From: Agarophyton chilense
Lineage: Eukaryota; Rhodophyta; Florideophyceae; Gracilariales; Gracilariaceae
Direction of reading: 5' to 3'
Assembly (NCBI GenBank): GCA_030374765.1
Contig: JARGXX010000071.1
Location: forward strand, 1,860,001 to 1,924,000
Length of the DNA: 64,000 bases
Below the pieces are notes generated by a model. That model worked only from the letters and a program-made list of their open reading frames with translations. It had not been told where the DNA came from and did no database searches. This document shows, piece after piece, positions 52,297 to 63,145 of this stretch. Positions within the stretch are counted from its first letter, which is position 1; every line of letters starts with the position of its first letter. A program made the translations under genes and the position numbers.

Positions 52297-54425
52297 CGGA
52301 AATTGGGCTGCTAACCATGGTGCTCCCGGATGATGCAGTTGGACGGTGACTTGTAATTAGAACTTGAGAAAAGGTGTACAGAGCAAACACAGGAAACATA
52401 GGATGTAAAGCTAAAATAATATTGATCCATTCAAGGTAATTTTGCTTCTTCCATCGATGTGTATCTCATTACGCAGACGAAACAACAGAGCATGTCTACA
52501 CCGGACGTTCGCATTGCGCACCCGCGCATGGTGCAGAGCCACCCGGATGGAGTGACTTTGTTATCGCAGTAACAGTGTGCTGTTATGCGTTCAGCTACCA
52601 TGTGACACAAAGTAGTTGACGATTTCGTGCCAGCGATACATATTCGATGAATTGGGCAAGTACGCTACGTTTCTCCGAAACCTTTTTACCATTTGGTTCA
52701 TCAGGACGGAAACAACAGCGTTTGCTGCGATAATGATGGTCACCGTGGAGTATTGCTCACGTGATAAGACGTTTCGGCGCTAAACGGCATCGTTGTTGGT
52801 CTCGTGAAGCGGGCTCAGCGTGCTGTATTCTTTTTATTGTTTCGCATGATTCAGGAATGTAAGCGGGAAATGAATCAGGTGAGGTGGATGTGGTGTTTGC
52901 AGCGTCGATTTTTGGCGATGACGTGGACTGGTATGCTTGCCGTTGCCTTGGTCAACGCGAACGGCATGGCAGGGGATTGGACAATGCGAAGTAAGCATGG
53001 TGAGCACACAGTTGGCAGGCAAGCGTGTGAGTGATGACGAGAGAAACCGCAGCATGATATGACAGCAAGCTATTGAGAGATAAGGTCGTACGGAAACGCT
53101 TGCTCCTGACTTTTGAAATCACAATAGCATGGTACCCTTCGATGTCGGAGAAGAGGTTGAGGTCACGTCAGAAGAAACGCAGCGTGCTGTTGGATAGAAT
53201 CGCTGTAGTTTTGGCACAAGTAGCAAAGGAGATGCGACGCATGTATAAGCTAAGTCCCCTTGATGTGGTATTGGTGTGTGCATACGGGACAGAACGGGGC
53301 GCACGAGCAGGGGGGGGAGCTAACGAGAAAATGGCAACGAGGATGATGGAAGTGTGACAAGCAGCATACACGACGCACTGCACGGCGATGCTGTTGAGGA
53401 AACGAAAAGAAGAATTATGGTGATGACAGCGGAAAAGAGATGTGGCATGCGCGAGTACGAGCAGTAAATGCTAGGCTAAACGCGCGCCCCGTGCAAAAAT
53501 TGCGCGGGTAGAAGCCACGTATTCGGCGGGGTGACCGGAAGCAAGGAAGCAGGCGACGAGGGAGAAAGAGTAGCTTTGGTAGATGGCCCGCGATGGTGAG
53601 TAGCAGACGAAGCAGGGAGCATAAGGGCCACCGTGGAGAGGAAGGGGGGGGGGGGGAGGGGTTCTTCGGGGACTAACGAGGCGTCACCAGTAACAGCGTC
53701 GCAAGCTCTAAAGTGGACCTAATAGCAGCACGAGTGTGTGTGCACAAAGCTTCACAATACGCGCTCTTGCGACAAATGGACGCTACGCGCATTCAAAGCG
53801 ATCTACCAGCAGCTTCGGATCGCTTTGCGTGTCCTTCCGCTCGAGCAGCCGACAAGCAGTCACGCGCTGACAGCACGCTGTAAAGCGCCGCCGGACGCAA
53901 AGACGCCCCGAACGGGGCCAGCGCCACGCGTAGCGCGTGCCACGCGTGGCACGCTTGCAGCGCGCGTAGCGCGTTTGTGCCATGCACGCCCAAAAGGGCG
54001 CGCGCGCGCGCAGCCGTTTCAAAAGTGGACCGATGCCCGGTATCACCCCCTACGCCCACGGCTCTCTGCGAACGTCCAAAAACACCCGGCGGCCGCGACG
54101 CCTCCACTCGTTACGCGCTCCCCCAACGTCCAGCCTCTTCGCCGCCCCCACCATTCGTTCTTCCCCCACGGTCGCCACCCCCCCAACGCTTGCAACCCGT
54201 TACCCCAACACAACGGTGCCACATCCTCCTTTCCCCTTGCTACTGCTTGCTATCGACCCGTCCCTCTGCTACCCTCAGCTCAACCCTGCTCAAACCACTA
54301 CCACCACCACCAACCCCATCCCTCCCCTTCCCCGCCCCCTCCTCCTCCCTCTCCCCCAACCCTAGTCATCCTTAAACCCCAGCTCGCCGCGTACCACCCG
54401 TCTACCGCGCTGCTCGCGCCTCGGC
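52297..54425. other. Spacer and C-rich leader
   Basis: About 2.1 kb. 52.8-53.7 kb is purine-rich on the plus strand with a G-run at about 53646-53658. From 54040 to 54420 it is strongly C-rich with CCACCACCACC-type repeats and leads into the next gene. Frames here (e.g. 53738-54664) are shadows of low-complexity sequence. Confidence 0.45.
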
Positions 54426-57344
54426 ATGCAGCCGCAGCCCGCCATCCCCATCCCCGCGCCGCCGCCCCCCCCTCCTCCCTTCTCCCTCAGCGCTTTCACC
54501 CAGGCTGCATCCAATGCTGCACGCTACGCACCCACCTTCCGAAAGCCAACGCTCCAACTCGCCGTTTTGCTGGGATCCCCGCACCGACTGCTTCCCCACG
54601 CCCACAACATTCTCTGCTCGCTTTCGACAAAGGGTGTTCATGGCTTTCTCCAAACCGAAGTTGAGCATCCAGTCAGCGGCGTCTGTACCCCCATCACCCC
54701 TGAGATTCTGCCCGACGTCGTCGCCGCATCGCGTGCAGACTTTCTCATACTTATCTCTGACCGCAACGTCCAAACTGGCACCGTGCAACTCACGCATCCC
54801 ACAAAGCCAGATTTTATCGAGATTCCATTAGCTAGTTTGTGCTATATCGTCCTCGACACATGGACGCAGCGACTGCGAACTGTCAACAATCTTGCTCACT
54901 TCCAGGCGCTCGCAACCAATCCAAATGTTGTCACCACAGCCCATCTTGATTCTCTGCTTCATTCAATTTCATCTCTTCCCGCTCTGCGACGCTCCTATGA
55001 CAAATTAGCCCGCCTTGCCAACATAACTCAAGACTGGCAGTCAATGCGCCTGCCCAAACCTTTCTCTATCTCACATCAGCTGCAACCTCCGACTCAATCT
55101 CAGCAGAGCACCCATCAATCTCAACTCCTTTCAACCCCATTGCTATCAACCTCTCCTTCTGTCCCCTCATCATTTGTAGCCTCGACTTGGAATGGTTCCG
55201 AACACTCACCTTCTACATCCTCTGGCGCACTGCCCATTCTGCCAAATACCACAAACACTACTGCAACAGACGCAAACCAGCTTTCACCTCATCAAAACGA
55301 CTTGAGCACGACAGCCTCAAGTCAACCAAGTGGCAACTCCGATACATGTTCACCAATTTCAACCCAGTCCCCGCCTCTCGTACACCCGGAAGAAGCCTTG
55401 CTTATCGAAACGCAACGGCACCATCCACAGCCTTCAAACATCACTTCATCACTTGAAACCCCGACTAAAACCCTGCATTCAGCTTCTACAAGCACAACCG
55501 CTTCAGACGAAGCCCACCCTTCACAGCCATGCACGATACCCGACAAATTATCACACGAATCGGCTGAACCGCCCACATCCATGGGTCTTCCCAGTTTAGC
55601 ACCCTCTGCTGACGTGTCCAGTCATGATCCCGAAAACCAAGCGGCTCATGTACATCCAATGACCGCAACAGCGCTTCATCGCGGCTTAGCATCAATTACT
55701 CGTGCTCAACTGCGAAGCCAGATCCATAACGAAACACGCATTTCTCAGTCAGAATTTTCTTTTTCGTGGCTGAAAAGAAGTCAACATCTATCAGCCAAGA
55801 TTCTGCGTCATCAGTTCCTCGCACGACATTTACATCGTTCCCTTCTGGAAGCACGCGATTCTATCTCGAAAATGCAAACATCCAAACGTCCAGCAGCCTA
55901 TCATGAGCCCCATCATCTTCCAACCGAGGCACATCGGCAGCGACTACTACGCGAGATTCATGGCCTGATTCCTCGGATAGAGGAGCTGGGTAAGCGATTA
56001 AGCAGACGTCCAAAGGAAAAGCGTCGATGTCGGGTGTTCCGTGAGACAAACCCTTGGGACGCGTACATAACACAAGCCCAGCACGCAAGCATAACTAGAG
56101 GTATTCAGGGATGTAACGAACAAACCAAAGCATTGTCAAGCGCTGGGTGGTGGCGATGCTGGGCCTGTAGAGCTCTAAATGACCCCGATGTATCTTCCTG
56201 TCCCGTTTGTCGAACTCAACCATGTGGGATTGCGCCAAGTTTAGCTCCAGATCAAGTGAGTCGTCTCTCTGAGGGGTTGCGTGATGCCATCAAAAACGCT
56301 CCAGTAGGTCCACTTCCATGGATATTCACACCGGGTATCTTGCCAATCCCTCCGGCTATTGCACCTTCATTTACCACTGGATGGATGCCGAAGGATAGAA
56401 GGGATAACAATTTGATTCATGCTTCCTTGATTGGCGAGGATGATACGGGCCCCCTTCCTGGAAGGTTTCCGCCTTTTCGCAATGGGTGTCATGAACCTCC
56501 GGAACGCTCAATACGTTCGCAAGACCCATTCAACCTTACCACTGCCTTAAGCAACCTGCAGTGCAGTGATGGATATCATAGGCAAGGCCCTTCACCGCTT
56601 AGCCGGCCTCTTGAGCCCCAACCACCGTCGGCAGCTCGCCGAAGTGAAATCCCCGCATTTCCAAAGAGAAAGTCGCCTAGTCGCTTGGACACATCTGCTC
56701 CCAATGGTCCATCTGTTGGTGATGTCATGCCACGTATCCCTAAAAACGGATTACATACCGATATGTCTAGAGACGAGTTGATTTTGGGAAAGAACACTAC
56801 AGGATCGTTAATATCTCACGACTTGATCCTGGGCGGTAAGCAGTTTGATCCCCTTCAACAGAGCACAGGTATCAGAGGCTCTCTTCCAAGCATAGACCCA
56901 CGGGGATCAAACGGTATGCATGATATGCATGGACCGAGACAGCCTGAATCGTCCAACACCGATGAATCATATCACGAAGTCGACTTTAGAATGACCGGAT
57001 TCACAGAAAGGAACTATCCGTCTAGATTTAGGCCCAGCGTATCAAAACCGATGGAAGAACTAGCGCTTAGATCCTACGAGGCAAAGAAGAGCACGCAAAT
57101 GTTTCCGAACGAGAAACATTCATCTAATTCTGCAAAAAGCATGGCTCCAGGTGAATACCAGAGCGGTGGCATTGCATCGCTGAAGGATTTAGCAGCTGCT
57201 AGTGACGCTGCATATGGAGGAACAGGCTCTGCAACCAAGGAATCCTTACGAACGGTGTCGGCCGCCATCACCGCCGCAGATGATGAGTCTCAAAAGCCCA
57301 TGGTTGTTCCTAGAGTCCCAAACGGAACGTACAACATGTTTTGA
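54426..57344 (+). CDS. Large protein with a RanBP2-type zinc finger
   Basis: A 972-codon intronless ORF starting at ATG 54426. The N-terminal 210 residues, after a Pro stretch, are well-mixed and hydrophobic enough to fold (FRKPTLQLAVLLGSPHRLLP, ADFLILISDRNVQTG, IPLASLCYIVLDTW). Residues about 220-420 are Ser/Thr/Pro/Gln-rich and probably disordered. A charged helical stretch (about 430-560) precedes a RanBP2-type zinc finger near 575-600: GWWRCWACRALNDPDVSSCP with W-x-C-x2-C ... N ... C-x2-C spacing. Such fingers bind single-stranded RNA (GGU motifs) or ubiquitin; the W-N-C pattern leans to RNA, but this is inference. The C-terminal 370 residues are low in complexity. The N-terminal domain is not recognised, so the cellular role is open. 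Confidence 0.75.
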   Translation: MQPQPAIPIPAPPPPPPPFSLSAFTQAASNAARYAPTFRKPTLQLAVLLGSPHRLLPHAHNILCSLSTKGVHGFLQTEVEHPVSGVCTPITPEILPDVVAASRADFLILISDRNVQTGTVQLTHPTKPDFIEIPLASLCYIVLDTWTQRLRTVNNLAHFQALATNPNVVTTAHLDSLLHSISSLPALRRSYDKLARLANITQDWQSMRLPKPFSISHQLQPPTQSQQSTHQSQLLSTPLLSTSPSVPSSFVASTWNGSEHSPSTSSGALPILPNTTNTTATDANQLSPHQNDLSTTASSQPSGNSDTCSPISTQSPPLVHPEEALLIETQRHHPQPSNITSSLETPTKTLHSASTSTTASDEAHPSQPCTIPDKLSHESAEPPTSMGLPSLAPSADVSSHDPENQAAHVHPMTATALHRGLASITRAQLRSQIHNETRISQSEFSFSWLKRSQHLSAKILRHQFLARHLHRSLLEARDSISKMQTSKRPAAYHEPHHLPTEAHRQRLLREIHGLIPRIEELGKRLSRRPKEKRRCRVFRETNPWDAYITQAQHASITRGIQGCNEQTKALSSAGWWRCWACRALNDPDVSSCPVCRTQPCGIAPSLAPDQVSRLSEGLRDAIKNAPVGPLPWIFTPGILPIPPAIAPSFTTGWMPKDRRDNNLIHASLIGEDDTGPLPGRFPPFRNGCHEPPERSIRSQDPFNLTTALSNLQCSDGYHRQGPSPLSRPLEPQPPSAARRSEIPAFPKRKSPSRLDTSAPNGPSVGDVMPRIPKNGLHTDMSRDELILGKNTTGSLISHDLILGGKQFDPLQQSTGIRGSLPSIDPRGSNGMHDMHGPRQPESSNTDESYHEVDFRMTGFTERNYPSRFRPSVSKPMEELALRSYEAKKSTQMFPNEKHSSNSAKSMAPGEYQSGGIASLKDLAAASDAAYGGTGSATKESLRTVSAAITAADDESQKPMVVPRVPNGTYNMF

Positions 57345-57619
57345 AGTCTTCTTGTTAGGGAAGTCGAGGCAATCCGTATGGTGGTGCACATGTATATATC
57401 ACATTATCCATAACAATGATGTAGATGTTCCACAAGGTTATGATGCTAAAGTCTCTCTGCATCTGAGTGGCATACCTAAGGCCTACATCTGTATCTGGTC
57501 AATCCAGTGCATGTAGAATTTAGCTAGCAGTAGCTTTTCGTTCGTAGGTTGTAAAGAAATACGTATTCTACACAATCCGTAGTTATCCCCTAGTTCAGGT
57601 TGCATCTGACTGCCGTTGA

Positions 57620-58015
57620 TCAAGTCTTCGCAGAGGCCTTTTTTGATCGAAGCTTTTGTTTGTGTTTGACCTTCTCGGCGGTTCGGCGTAGTCTGCCAAT
57701 TCTCTGTTCCCATTCACGAGGTAGCTCATGATTTCGTGGAAGAGTATCGAAGCCGAGCTCTTTGTAAAATAAGTTCAGGATTCTTTGCTCCTTCAGTACC
57801 TTTTCCGTTCTCTTGTTAAGCTCATACCTCTGTCGCTCTAGCTGGCGAGTCCATGGTGGATGCTTGTTCATCTCAGCCGAAATCACACCGTTGCGAGCCC
57901 ATTCACGCAACTGCTTTGCCTTCTTTGAGAAGCTCAATATTCCAGGGGTGAAAACTGGCTTCTGACAAAACTGCCGAAACACCGTTCGACGAAACGGCGA
58001 GGAGAAAAAGGCCAT
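57620..58015 (-). CDS. Small basic protein with mitochondrial-type presequence
   Basis: 131 aa from ATG 58015 (an upstream GTG at 58048 is less likely). The first 20 residues (MAFFSSPFRRTVFRQFCQKP) are amphipathic, Arg-rich and acid-free, as in a mitochondrial presequence. The remainder is strongly basic and helical, with EWARNGVISAEMNKHPPWTR and a C-terminus full of Lys/Arg (RRTAEKVKHKQKLRSKKAS). Size, charge and targeting would suit a mitochondrial ribosomal protein or assembly factor, but I cannot name one. Intronless; divergent from the DNAJC11 gene about 960 bp away. Confidence 0.6.
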   Translation of the reverse strand: MAFFSSPFRRTVFRQFCQKPVFTPGILSFSKKAKQLREWARNGVISAEMNKHPPWTRQLERQRYELNKRTEKVLKEQRILNLFYKELGFDTLPRNHELPREWEQRIGRLRRTAEKVKHKQKLRSKKASAKT

Positions 58016-58479
58016 GAAGAGGGCGGGGATACTGCTAAGCTTCACCACTTCCAGACCGACTGAAGTGTGTTTTCGACAGCCTCTTTCGCAAGCTTCTCGA
58101 GTGAGTTATGATCTATTCATCCGAACGTTGGCGACGTCTGCATCTTTCATGGTCGCAGATTTCCCGACGGAATTGCCTTTCACCGCCCGTCCTCTCTCCT
58201 GAAGACGAGAGAGGATACCGGTCACTTGTGGCAAGTTCTCTAGTAGTTTGGATGAGGTGACGTCTGTTTTTGGAATCTAGTGCGGTTTTTCGCTCTCAGT
58301 GTAAGTATCACATCTGTGATTATACTTTTTTCAAAATACTGTAGTCCCAGTGTGCTTCAGAAAGAGGCGGCACTGGACGCAGGTGGACCGGCTGAAGCGT
58401 GAAGCACGGCTCCATATCTTTTCTACCTTGCACCACAGTGCCCCTGGTTGAAACAAAAGCCTTCTTATTGCCAGATAAG

Positions 58480-58770
58480 TCAAGTGCGAAAGATCGGCGG
58501 CGGAGTGGCGTCGGAGCGATACTGAAAATCACTAATCGCCGCCGCCCCGAAACCACGGTCGTTGCTCCAGGTATGTAGGTCCTGATGAGGGTGCCCGCGG
58601 ATACCAGAGGTGTGTGCGTTGGGAAGTTGCCCCGTATGGGGCGTTTTTCCCATATGGAAATATTTCTTTAGTGCCCGTCCAAAATCCAGTTTTATGGATG
58701 GTCCAAATCTATGCCCTTGATACAAGTTGGGAAGTGTGTGTACTCTCTGAAGTTCCTCGAGAACCGTCAT
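58480..58770 (-). CDS. Possible small gene, unrecognised
   Basis: A 96-codon ATG frame reads as ordinary protein for its first 50 residues (MTVLEELQRVHTLPNLYQGH, then RFGPSIKLDFGRALKKYF) and then degenerates into Pro/Thr-rich sequence. An overlapping frame (58320-58556) also ends in protein-like sequence, and ATTTTCAG at 58522-58529 could be an acceptor, so a two-exon small gene is possible, but no donor gives a clear in-frame join. Product unknown. Confidence 0.28.
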   Translation of the reverse strand: MTVLEELQRVHTLPNLYQGHRFGPSIKLDFGRALKKYFHMGKTPHTGQLPNAHTSGIRGHPHQDLHTWSNDRGFGAAAISDFQYRSDATPPPIFRT

Positions 58771-58971
58771 CAGCGGTCGTGCAACTCCGGATCAAGTAAA
58801 AGACAGCGTCAGCTCCCAGCGGTTGGACGCCCTGAAGACTTGAGGCACATTCTTTGATTTCTCAACTGGTGGCCTTGTGTCGATAACTGCAGTGGTAGAG
58901 GAGCAGGAGCTGATCCTTGAGCCCTAATTCCTACATTCGCACCCACTACCCATCTGGATACAGCTAACAAC

Positions 58972-60909
58972 ATGACCGAATCCAGGGAAGAGATAAAAGA
59001 AGATCTGTACACAATACTCAAAGTTCCAAGAGATGCGAATGAAATTGATCTACGTTCTTCATTCCGTAAATTATCGCAGCAATTTCATCCCGATAAGCAT
59101 ATTGGTGAGCAAGCAAAGGCAACTGCAACAGATCATTTCACAAGAGTCAAGGAAGCGTATGAGATTCTTTCGAATAACAAATTCAGACGTATTTATAATG
59201 AGTTTGGACTCGATGCTGCTCGCGCAGCTGCAATGCCTGGGATGGAGCTTGTTCCTTATAACGATCTTGCAGAACGTTTCAGAAATGAATCTATGGGGGG
59301 CAATGGCGGTTCAGGAATTAACACCCCAAGAGATGCCTATTTCACTGTTTCTAATTCTATAGAGCCTAGAGTAGATGCTACTGGGCTTGCTGTTGCTTTA
59401 GAAGATGGGGATTTTATCACCACCAAGAACTTGGCTATTTGTACACAAGTCGGAATAGCCACGGTGGCTACTGCATATGTGTCACAGAACAACACTGTCA
59501 TCGTGCGATATGCTGCGGCTTGTCAGGGCTCCCGATATCAAAGCCGTTCTTCAGGGGGAGCGGGTGAGGTCGCCCTGTCATTTAGACGACAGATTGATCC
59601 TCACATGCAAACAGAAATCACAGCTCATGTTCCACTTGAAGAGAATCAATCCGTATCTTACGGTCTCAAAACATTCCGTTCCCTTTCTCAGAATATGACT
59701 GGTGCGTTTGACGTTTCTTATGACCCTGGGCGAAAAGACCTAACCACTGCACTGACATATACAAGGTCGTTTAATGAACGCTGCACGGCTAGCGCTTCTT
59801 GGGCATATGGCGCTGCTTCTGGTTTCGCGTTTTCATGGCGAAAAAATGCTTATGATGAGTATCTTTCAGAAATTTCATCAGACCATGACCATGAAACTGA
59901 ACTATTCGGTGCTGATACTTCCGAACTCGAAGAACCTTCCCGGGGCATGTGGCGTCAAAGGATATCGAAACTTTTCCAGAAGCTAAAGTATTTTGTGGAG
60001 CCTATGGGTTTGCGATGGACTGCTAGATGGAGCGTCATGGATGCGTCAGTATCTTGTCTTGTACGGCGCCCCATCGGTTTGCACGCTCCTTTGTTCGAAA
60101 AATGTGAACCTACAGGACCTGGTGGTGGTTTTGTCCGAGCCCGTGCCTCTCTGAGCGTAATGGGATGGGAAATGGAACTAGGTGGAGGGCGAAAATACGT
60201 TCTTGCGGATACGGCGTGGACAATGTGCGTGGCATTTGGAACTCTGGGCGTAGTGTGGAGACTGAAGATGAGTAGAAGTGGCCACAGATTCAACCTACCC
60301 ATCGTTCTTTATTCTGCGACAGCCGATCCGAAGACGGCCACAATTGCTGCCATTACAACTTCAGCCCTCGTGAGCGCCGTTCAGTACTTAATCGTAGAGC
60401 CGTGGCAGCAAAGAAAGGACAAGAATGAACGTGAAGAAGCGAAATCCCGTCGATCAGATATTCTACATCAAGGGCGCCAAGATGCGGAAGCGGCTCTAAA
60501 CATGATGAAGCAGACAGTGGAAAGAATTAGAAGCGATGAGGAGAAAGTCGAAATTGAAGGCAAGAAAGGCTCTGGCCTGATCATCAAGAAGGCAGTGTAC
60601 GGTGTCACAAGAAGTACAAGAATGATGAAATTCACAGGTGATGGTCTTCAAGATAGGGAAATTGAATTGGAAGCTGCGGATGTAACGGATGCCGTTCAAT
60701 GCCTTGTTGTGAATAGTGCCTTGCAGGTTGTGTCTGCGACCAAGTCAACCCTACCAGGCTTCTGGGACCCCAGTGCTTTCGGTGATAAAGACGATATAAT
60801 CCTGAAGGTGTGGTATTTGTTCAAGACAGAGAAGCACGAATGCGTTATCCGAGATGATGAGCCCATCGAATTACCTCTCTCTTCGCACCGAGTGAATGAA
60901 TGGTCTTAA
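58972..60909 (+). CDS. DNAJC11: DNAJC11-type mitochondrial J-protein
   Basis: 645 aa, intronless. A J domain (about residues 8-75) begins DLYTILKVPRDANEIDLRSS and contains the HPD triplet (FHPDKH) needed to stimulate Hsp70 ATPase, ending IYNEFGLDAARA. The middle (about 120-400) is a beta-rich, membrane-associated region. A charged coiled coil (about 480-540) leads to the C-terminal DUF3395 domain with KSTLPGFWDPSAFGDKDD and ECVIRDDEPIELPLSSHR, characteristic of DNAJC11. In animals DNAJC11 belongs to the mitochondrial intermembrane-bridging complex with MICOS and SAM50, shaping cristae; the same role is inferred here. Length is slightly above the human 559 aa. ATG 58972 begins a canonical MTESREEIKEDLY start. 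Confidence 0.92.
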   Translation: MTESREEIKEDLYTILKVPRDANEIDLRSSFRKLSQQFHPDKHIGEQAKATATDHFTRVKEAYEILSNNKFRRIYNEFGLDAARAAAMPGMELVPYNDLAERFRNESMGGNGGSGINTPRDAYFTVSNSIEPRVDATGLAVALEDGDFITTKNLAICTQVGIATVATAYVSQNNTVIVRYAAACQGSRYQSRSSGGAGEVALSFRRQIDPHMQTEITAHVPLEENQSVSYGLKTFRSLSQNMTGAFDVSYDPGRKDLTTALTYTRSFNERCTASASWAYGAASGFAFSWRKNAYDEYLSEISSDHDHETELFGADTSELEEPSRGMWRQRISKLFQKLKYFVEPMGLRWTARWSVMDASVSCLVRRPIGLHAPLFEKCEPTGPGGGFVRARASLSVMGWEMELGGGRKYVLADTAWTMCVAFGTLGVVWRLKMSRSGHRFNLPIVLYSATADPKTATIAAITTSALVSAVQYLIVEPWQQRKDKNEREEAKSRRSDILHQGRQDAEAALNMMKQTVERIRSDEEKVEIEGKKGSGLIIKKAVYGVTRSTRMMKFTGDGLQDREIELEAADVTDAVQCLVVNSALQVVSATKSTLPGFWDPSAFGDKDDIILKVWYLFKTEKHECVIRDDEPIELPLSSHRVNEWS

Positions 60910-61033
60910 GGATGAGTCATAGTATCTCTTACACAACCACGATTGCTCGGCTGTATATATTTGCAATCTTTCAGGAAGTCTGTACTAGAGTTAGAACCCC
61001 AAACGTTCAAACATTTGTACACTCTGGAGTCTA

Positions 61034-61312
61034 TTAAGTTCCTAAAAAGGGTTTCACTGCCGTTTTCTTGACATTATTTCTATCGGGCCCATGAACGCTG
61101 CTTAAAAGATCATGGAATGCGGGTACAGTTTGATTCAAACGCGCACTCGTACTCTTCTTTCCGCTCACAACTCCTAATTCGAAATTTAGGTATTGAACTA
61201 TGGGTGTAGGCACCTGCACGACATCGCCGACTTCGAGTTGTTGAGTTTTCACATGAGATTTTGTCCAGTCAAAACATTCCGGATGCTTCAAACACTTGGT
61301 GCCAGAGTTTTC
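61034..61312 (-). CDS. Short ORF or last exon, unrecognised
   Basis: An open stretch of about 93 codons without an ATG at its start. It contains a Cys pair (KCLKHPECFDW) and QQLEVGDVVQVPTPIVQYLN, which look like real protein, then a basic C-terminus. It could be a terminal exon or remnant. The remaining 60910-61809 stretch holds nothing else recognisable. Confidence 0.25.
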   Translation of the reverse strand, partial: ENSGTKCLKHPECFDWTKSHVKTQQLEVGDVVQVPTPIVQYLNFELGVVSGKKSTSARLNQTVPAFHDLLSSVHGPDRNNVKKTAVKPFLGT

Positions 61313-61809
61313 CTAGTACTTTGAGCTGCCAATTGCATCATTCAGTTCTGACTAGAGCTCATTCTCAACTCAGTTAACCACTACTCGCGGAAGTGTGAAA
61401 ACTCTATATCACGAAGCAAATGAGGGTTGGTCAAAGTGGATCACGAGCTTTACACAAGAACAAGTCATGGCATTTGGTCAACAACGGCGCTGCGCGCGGC
61501 GCCCGAATTTGTTCGTCATAAAGCTATGACAGGATGTGTTTTTGAAGCATAACGCATTTCTAATGCTGTCCAATTTCCTTATACAATCTGTTAATATTCG
61601 TGCGCCTCTTGCAAGGCGAAGGCGCAGCACGACACACGCATCAATACGTGTGCGCTGCGCCGTGTTCCGTAGTTTACACTGAAATAAATAAATTGCACGG
61701 CCGCCGGCGGTGGTGACACCCTCCGTCAGGGAAGGCTACGGCCCACCGATTCCATCATGGTAGCATTCGCCTGGGTCTGTGCACTACTGCAGCGCCCCAA
61801 TGGGCTCTC

Positions 61810-62504
61810 TCGCCTTCGAGCCTCTGGGCTTCTTCGACATTCGGCTTCTGCGCTTCATCGGCCTACCGCCTCTACGCTTTCGCCGCTTTTGATCTCTGAT
61901 TTTTTTAGAATTTTGACCTCTTCGATTTTTCTGCTTTTTAATTCTCCGCTTTCGCGGCTCTTTTACTTTGCAATTCTACACTTTTTAGCCTTCGCGCTTT
62001 TCTGACTTACGGAAGCACTAAGTCTTCGTAATTTGATTGGTTTTTATCTTAGCATTCGGCCTCTTTGCATTTTTTAGCTTCCCAGCTCTGTGCTTTTTCG
62101 GCTTTCGGCCTCTCCTATTTCTTGAAATAGACCTGAGCACTTGTTTGGCTTACACTCTAATCACAATCTTGGCCTAAAGTCTCTGTGCTTTCTTGAATTT
62201 TCGCTACTATTCTTTTTTCGTTTTCACACTCTGCGCTACTTCGGCTTTCGACCGCTCTACTTTCTCAGCTCATGGCCTCTGCGCTTCCTCCGCTTGCAAC
62301 ATCTGCTCATTTCCAGCTCAAAGCCTTCGCGCTTTATTGCCTTTCGAAGTCTGCAATTCTTCGGCTTTAGGTTTCTGTGATTCTCTGGCTTACAACCTCT
62401 TGGAATGTTTAGCTTACGGTTTCTGCATTTTCTCTGCTTTCTTTCTTTTGCGCTTCTTCGGGATTTGAGCTCTGCGCTTTCCCGGCTGTTGTCCTCTGCA
62501 CTTT
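61810..62504. repeat. Degenerate 24-bp tandem array, about 29 units
   Basis: Cut every 24 bases from 61810, successive units align as TCGGCTT-x5-CCTCTGCGCTTTC with wide variation, to about 62504. Only one unit (62218-62240) is 23 bp, so phase is kept over nearly 700 bp although units have drifted strongly. The approximate consensus read on the minus strand gives the octapeptide ESAEAESR, still visible as ESAELKSR and RSAKERKQ near 62.45 kb; on the plus strand frames give SAFGLCAF- and GFRPLRFL-like repeats. All frames are now interrupted somewhere, so it may be a decayed repeat protein or an old minisatellite. Confidence 0.85.
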
Positions 62505-63145
62505 CTTTTTTAGAGAAAGGAAGATGAAGTGAATCGCCAGAGCATTTTTTGTTCTTCTTACTGGTAGAAAAGCTCCACAAATTCGAAGGTTGAGAACGCA
62601 GTTCCTAAATCTCTTCAAGAAGTTGTGATAATATATATGAATCAGGGGGCGTGGTGAGTCACACCAATCCCTGATTACGGAATCTGCAACCAAGCTGCTG
62701 AGAGGTGTTTACAAATTTCGTGTAAAACCATCCGGAAATCCATACAATTAGAAGTATATCTTAGGCAGCTTGGACGTCAATGGGAGTTAGTGACTTTCAT
62801 GCAGAAAATCGTATCGTGAATCGAATGGATACTTTGTGGAATAGTAGCAGAACTGTTTGTAAGAATAGTTGGGCTGTAGCCTGAAATCGATACACGTCGA
62901 CAACACAAACAAGGTGTAGAACAAAGTACACACGAGCGCGAGAGCGCGTTGTCCCGTGGTTTTACAATCAAGACTCGGATAGACCTTAAGTAGCAAACAA
63001 CAATACATACGAAGCATAGAGATACAAACTACAGCACCCGAGAGACATAAACGGGTGCCATGTAAAATAGCAAGACAAGCAGAAGGGTGCATCATTAAGA
63101 AGCCCGACAACAAGAATTACAAAGCCATTCAAATATGACCGGTCG
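62505..63145. other. Spacer, possibly LTR-side sequence of the copia remnant
   Basis: No supported gene. A minus-strand frame at 62787-63113 is Cys/Leu-rich without motif and lies just downstream of the RNase H remnant, where the 3' non-coding end and LTR of that element would be expected; no LTR pair was found. Confidence 0.3.

Noticed and set aside
52804-53383. Several 60-95 codon ORFs on both strands
   Set aside because: Mutually overlapping, no motifs, in purine-skewed spacer DNA.
53738-54664. 308-codon plus-strand ORF before the RanBP2-finger gene
   Set aside because: Proline, histidine and threonine runs from C-rich repeats; it overlaps the better-supported 972-codon gene in another frame and has no domain.
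61757-62580. Individual ORFs inside the 24-bp array as present-day genes
   Set aside because: A 24-bp period keeps all six frames open by periodicity, and each is broken within the array, so none is supported as a current gene.
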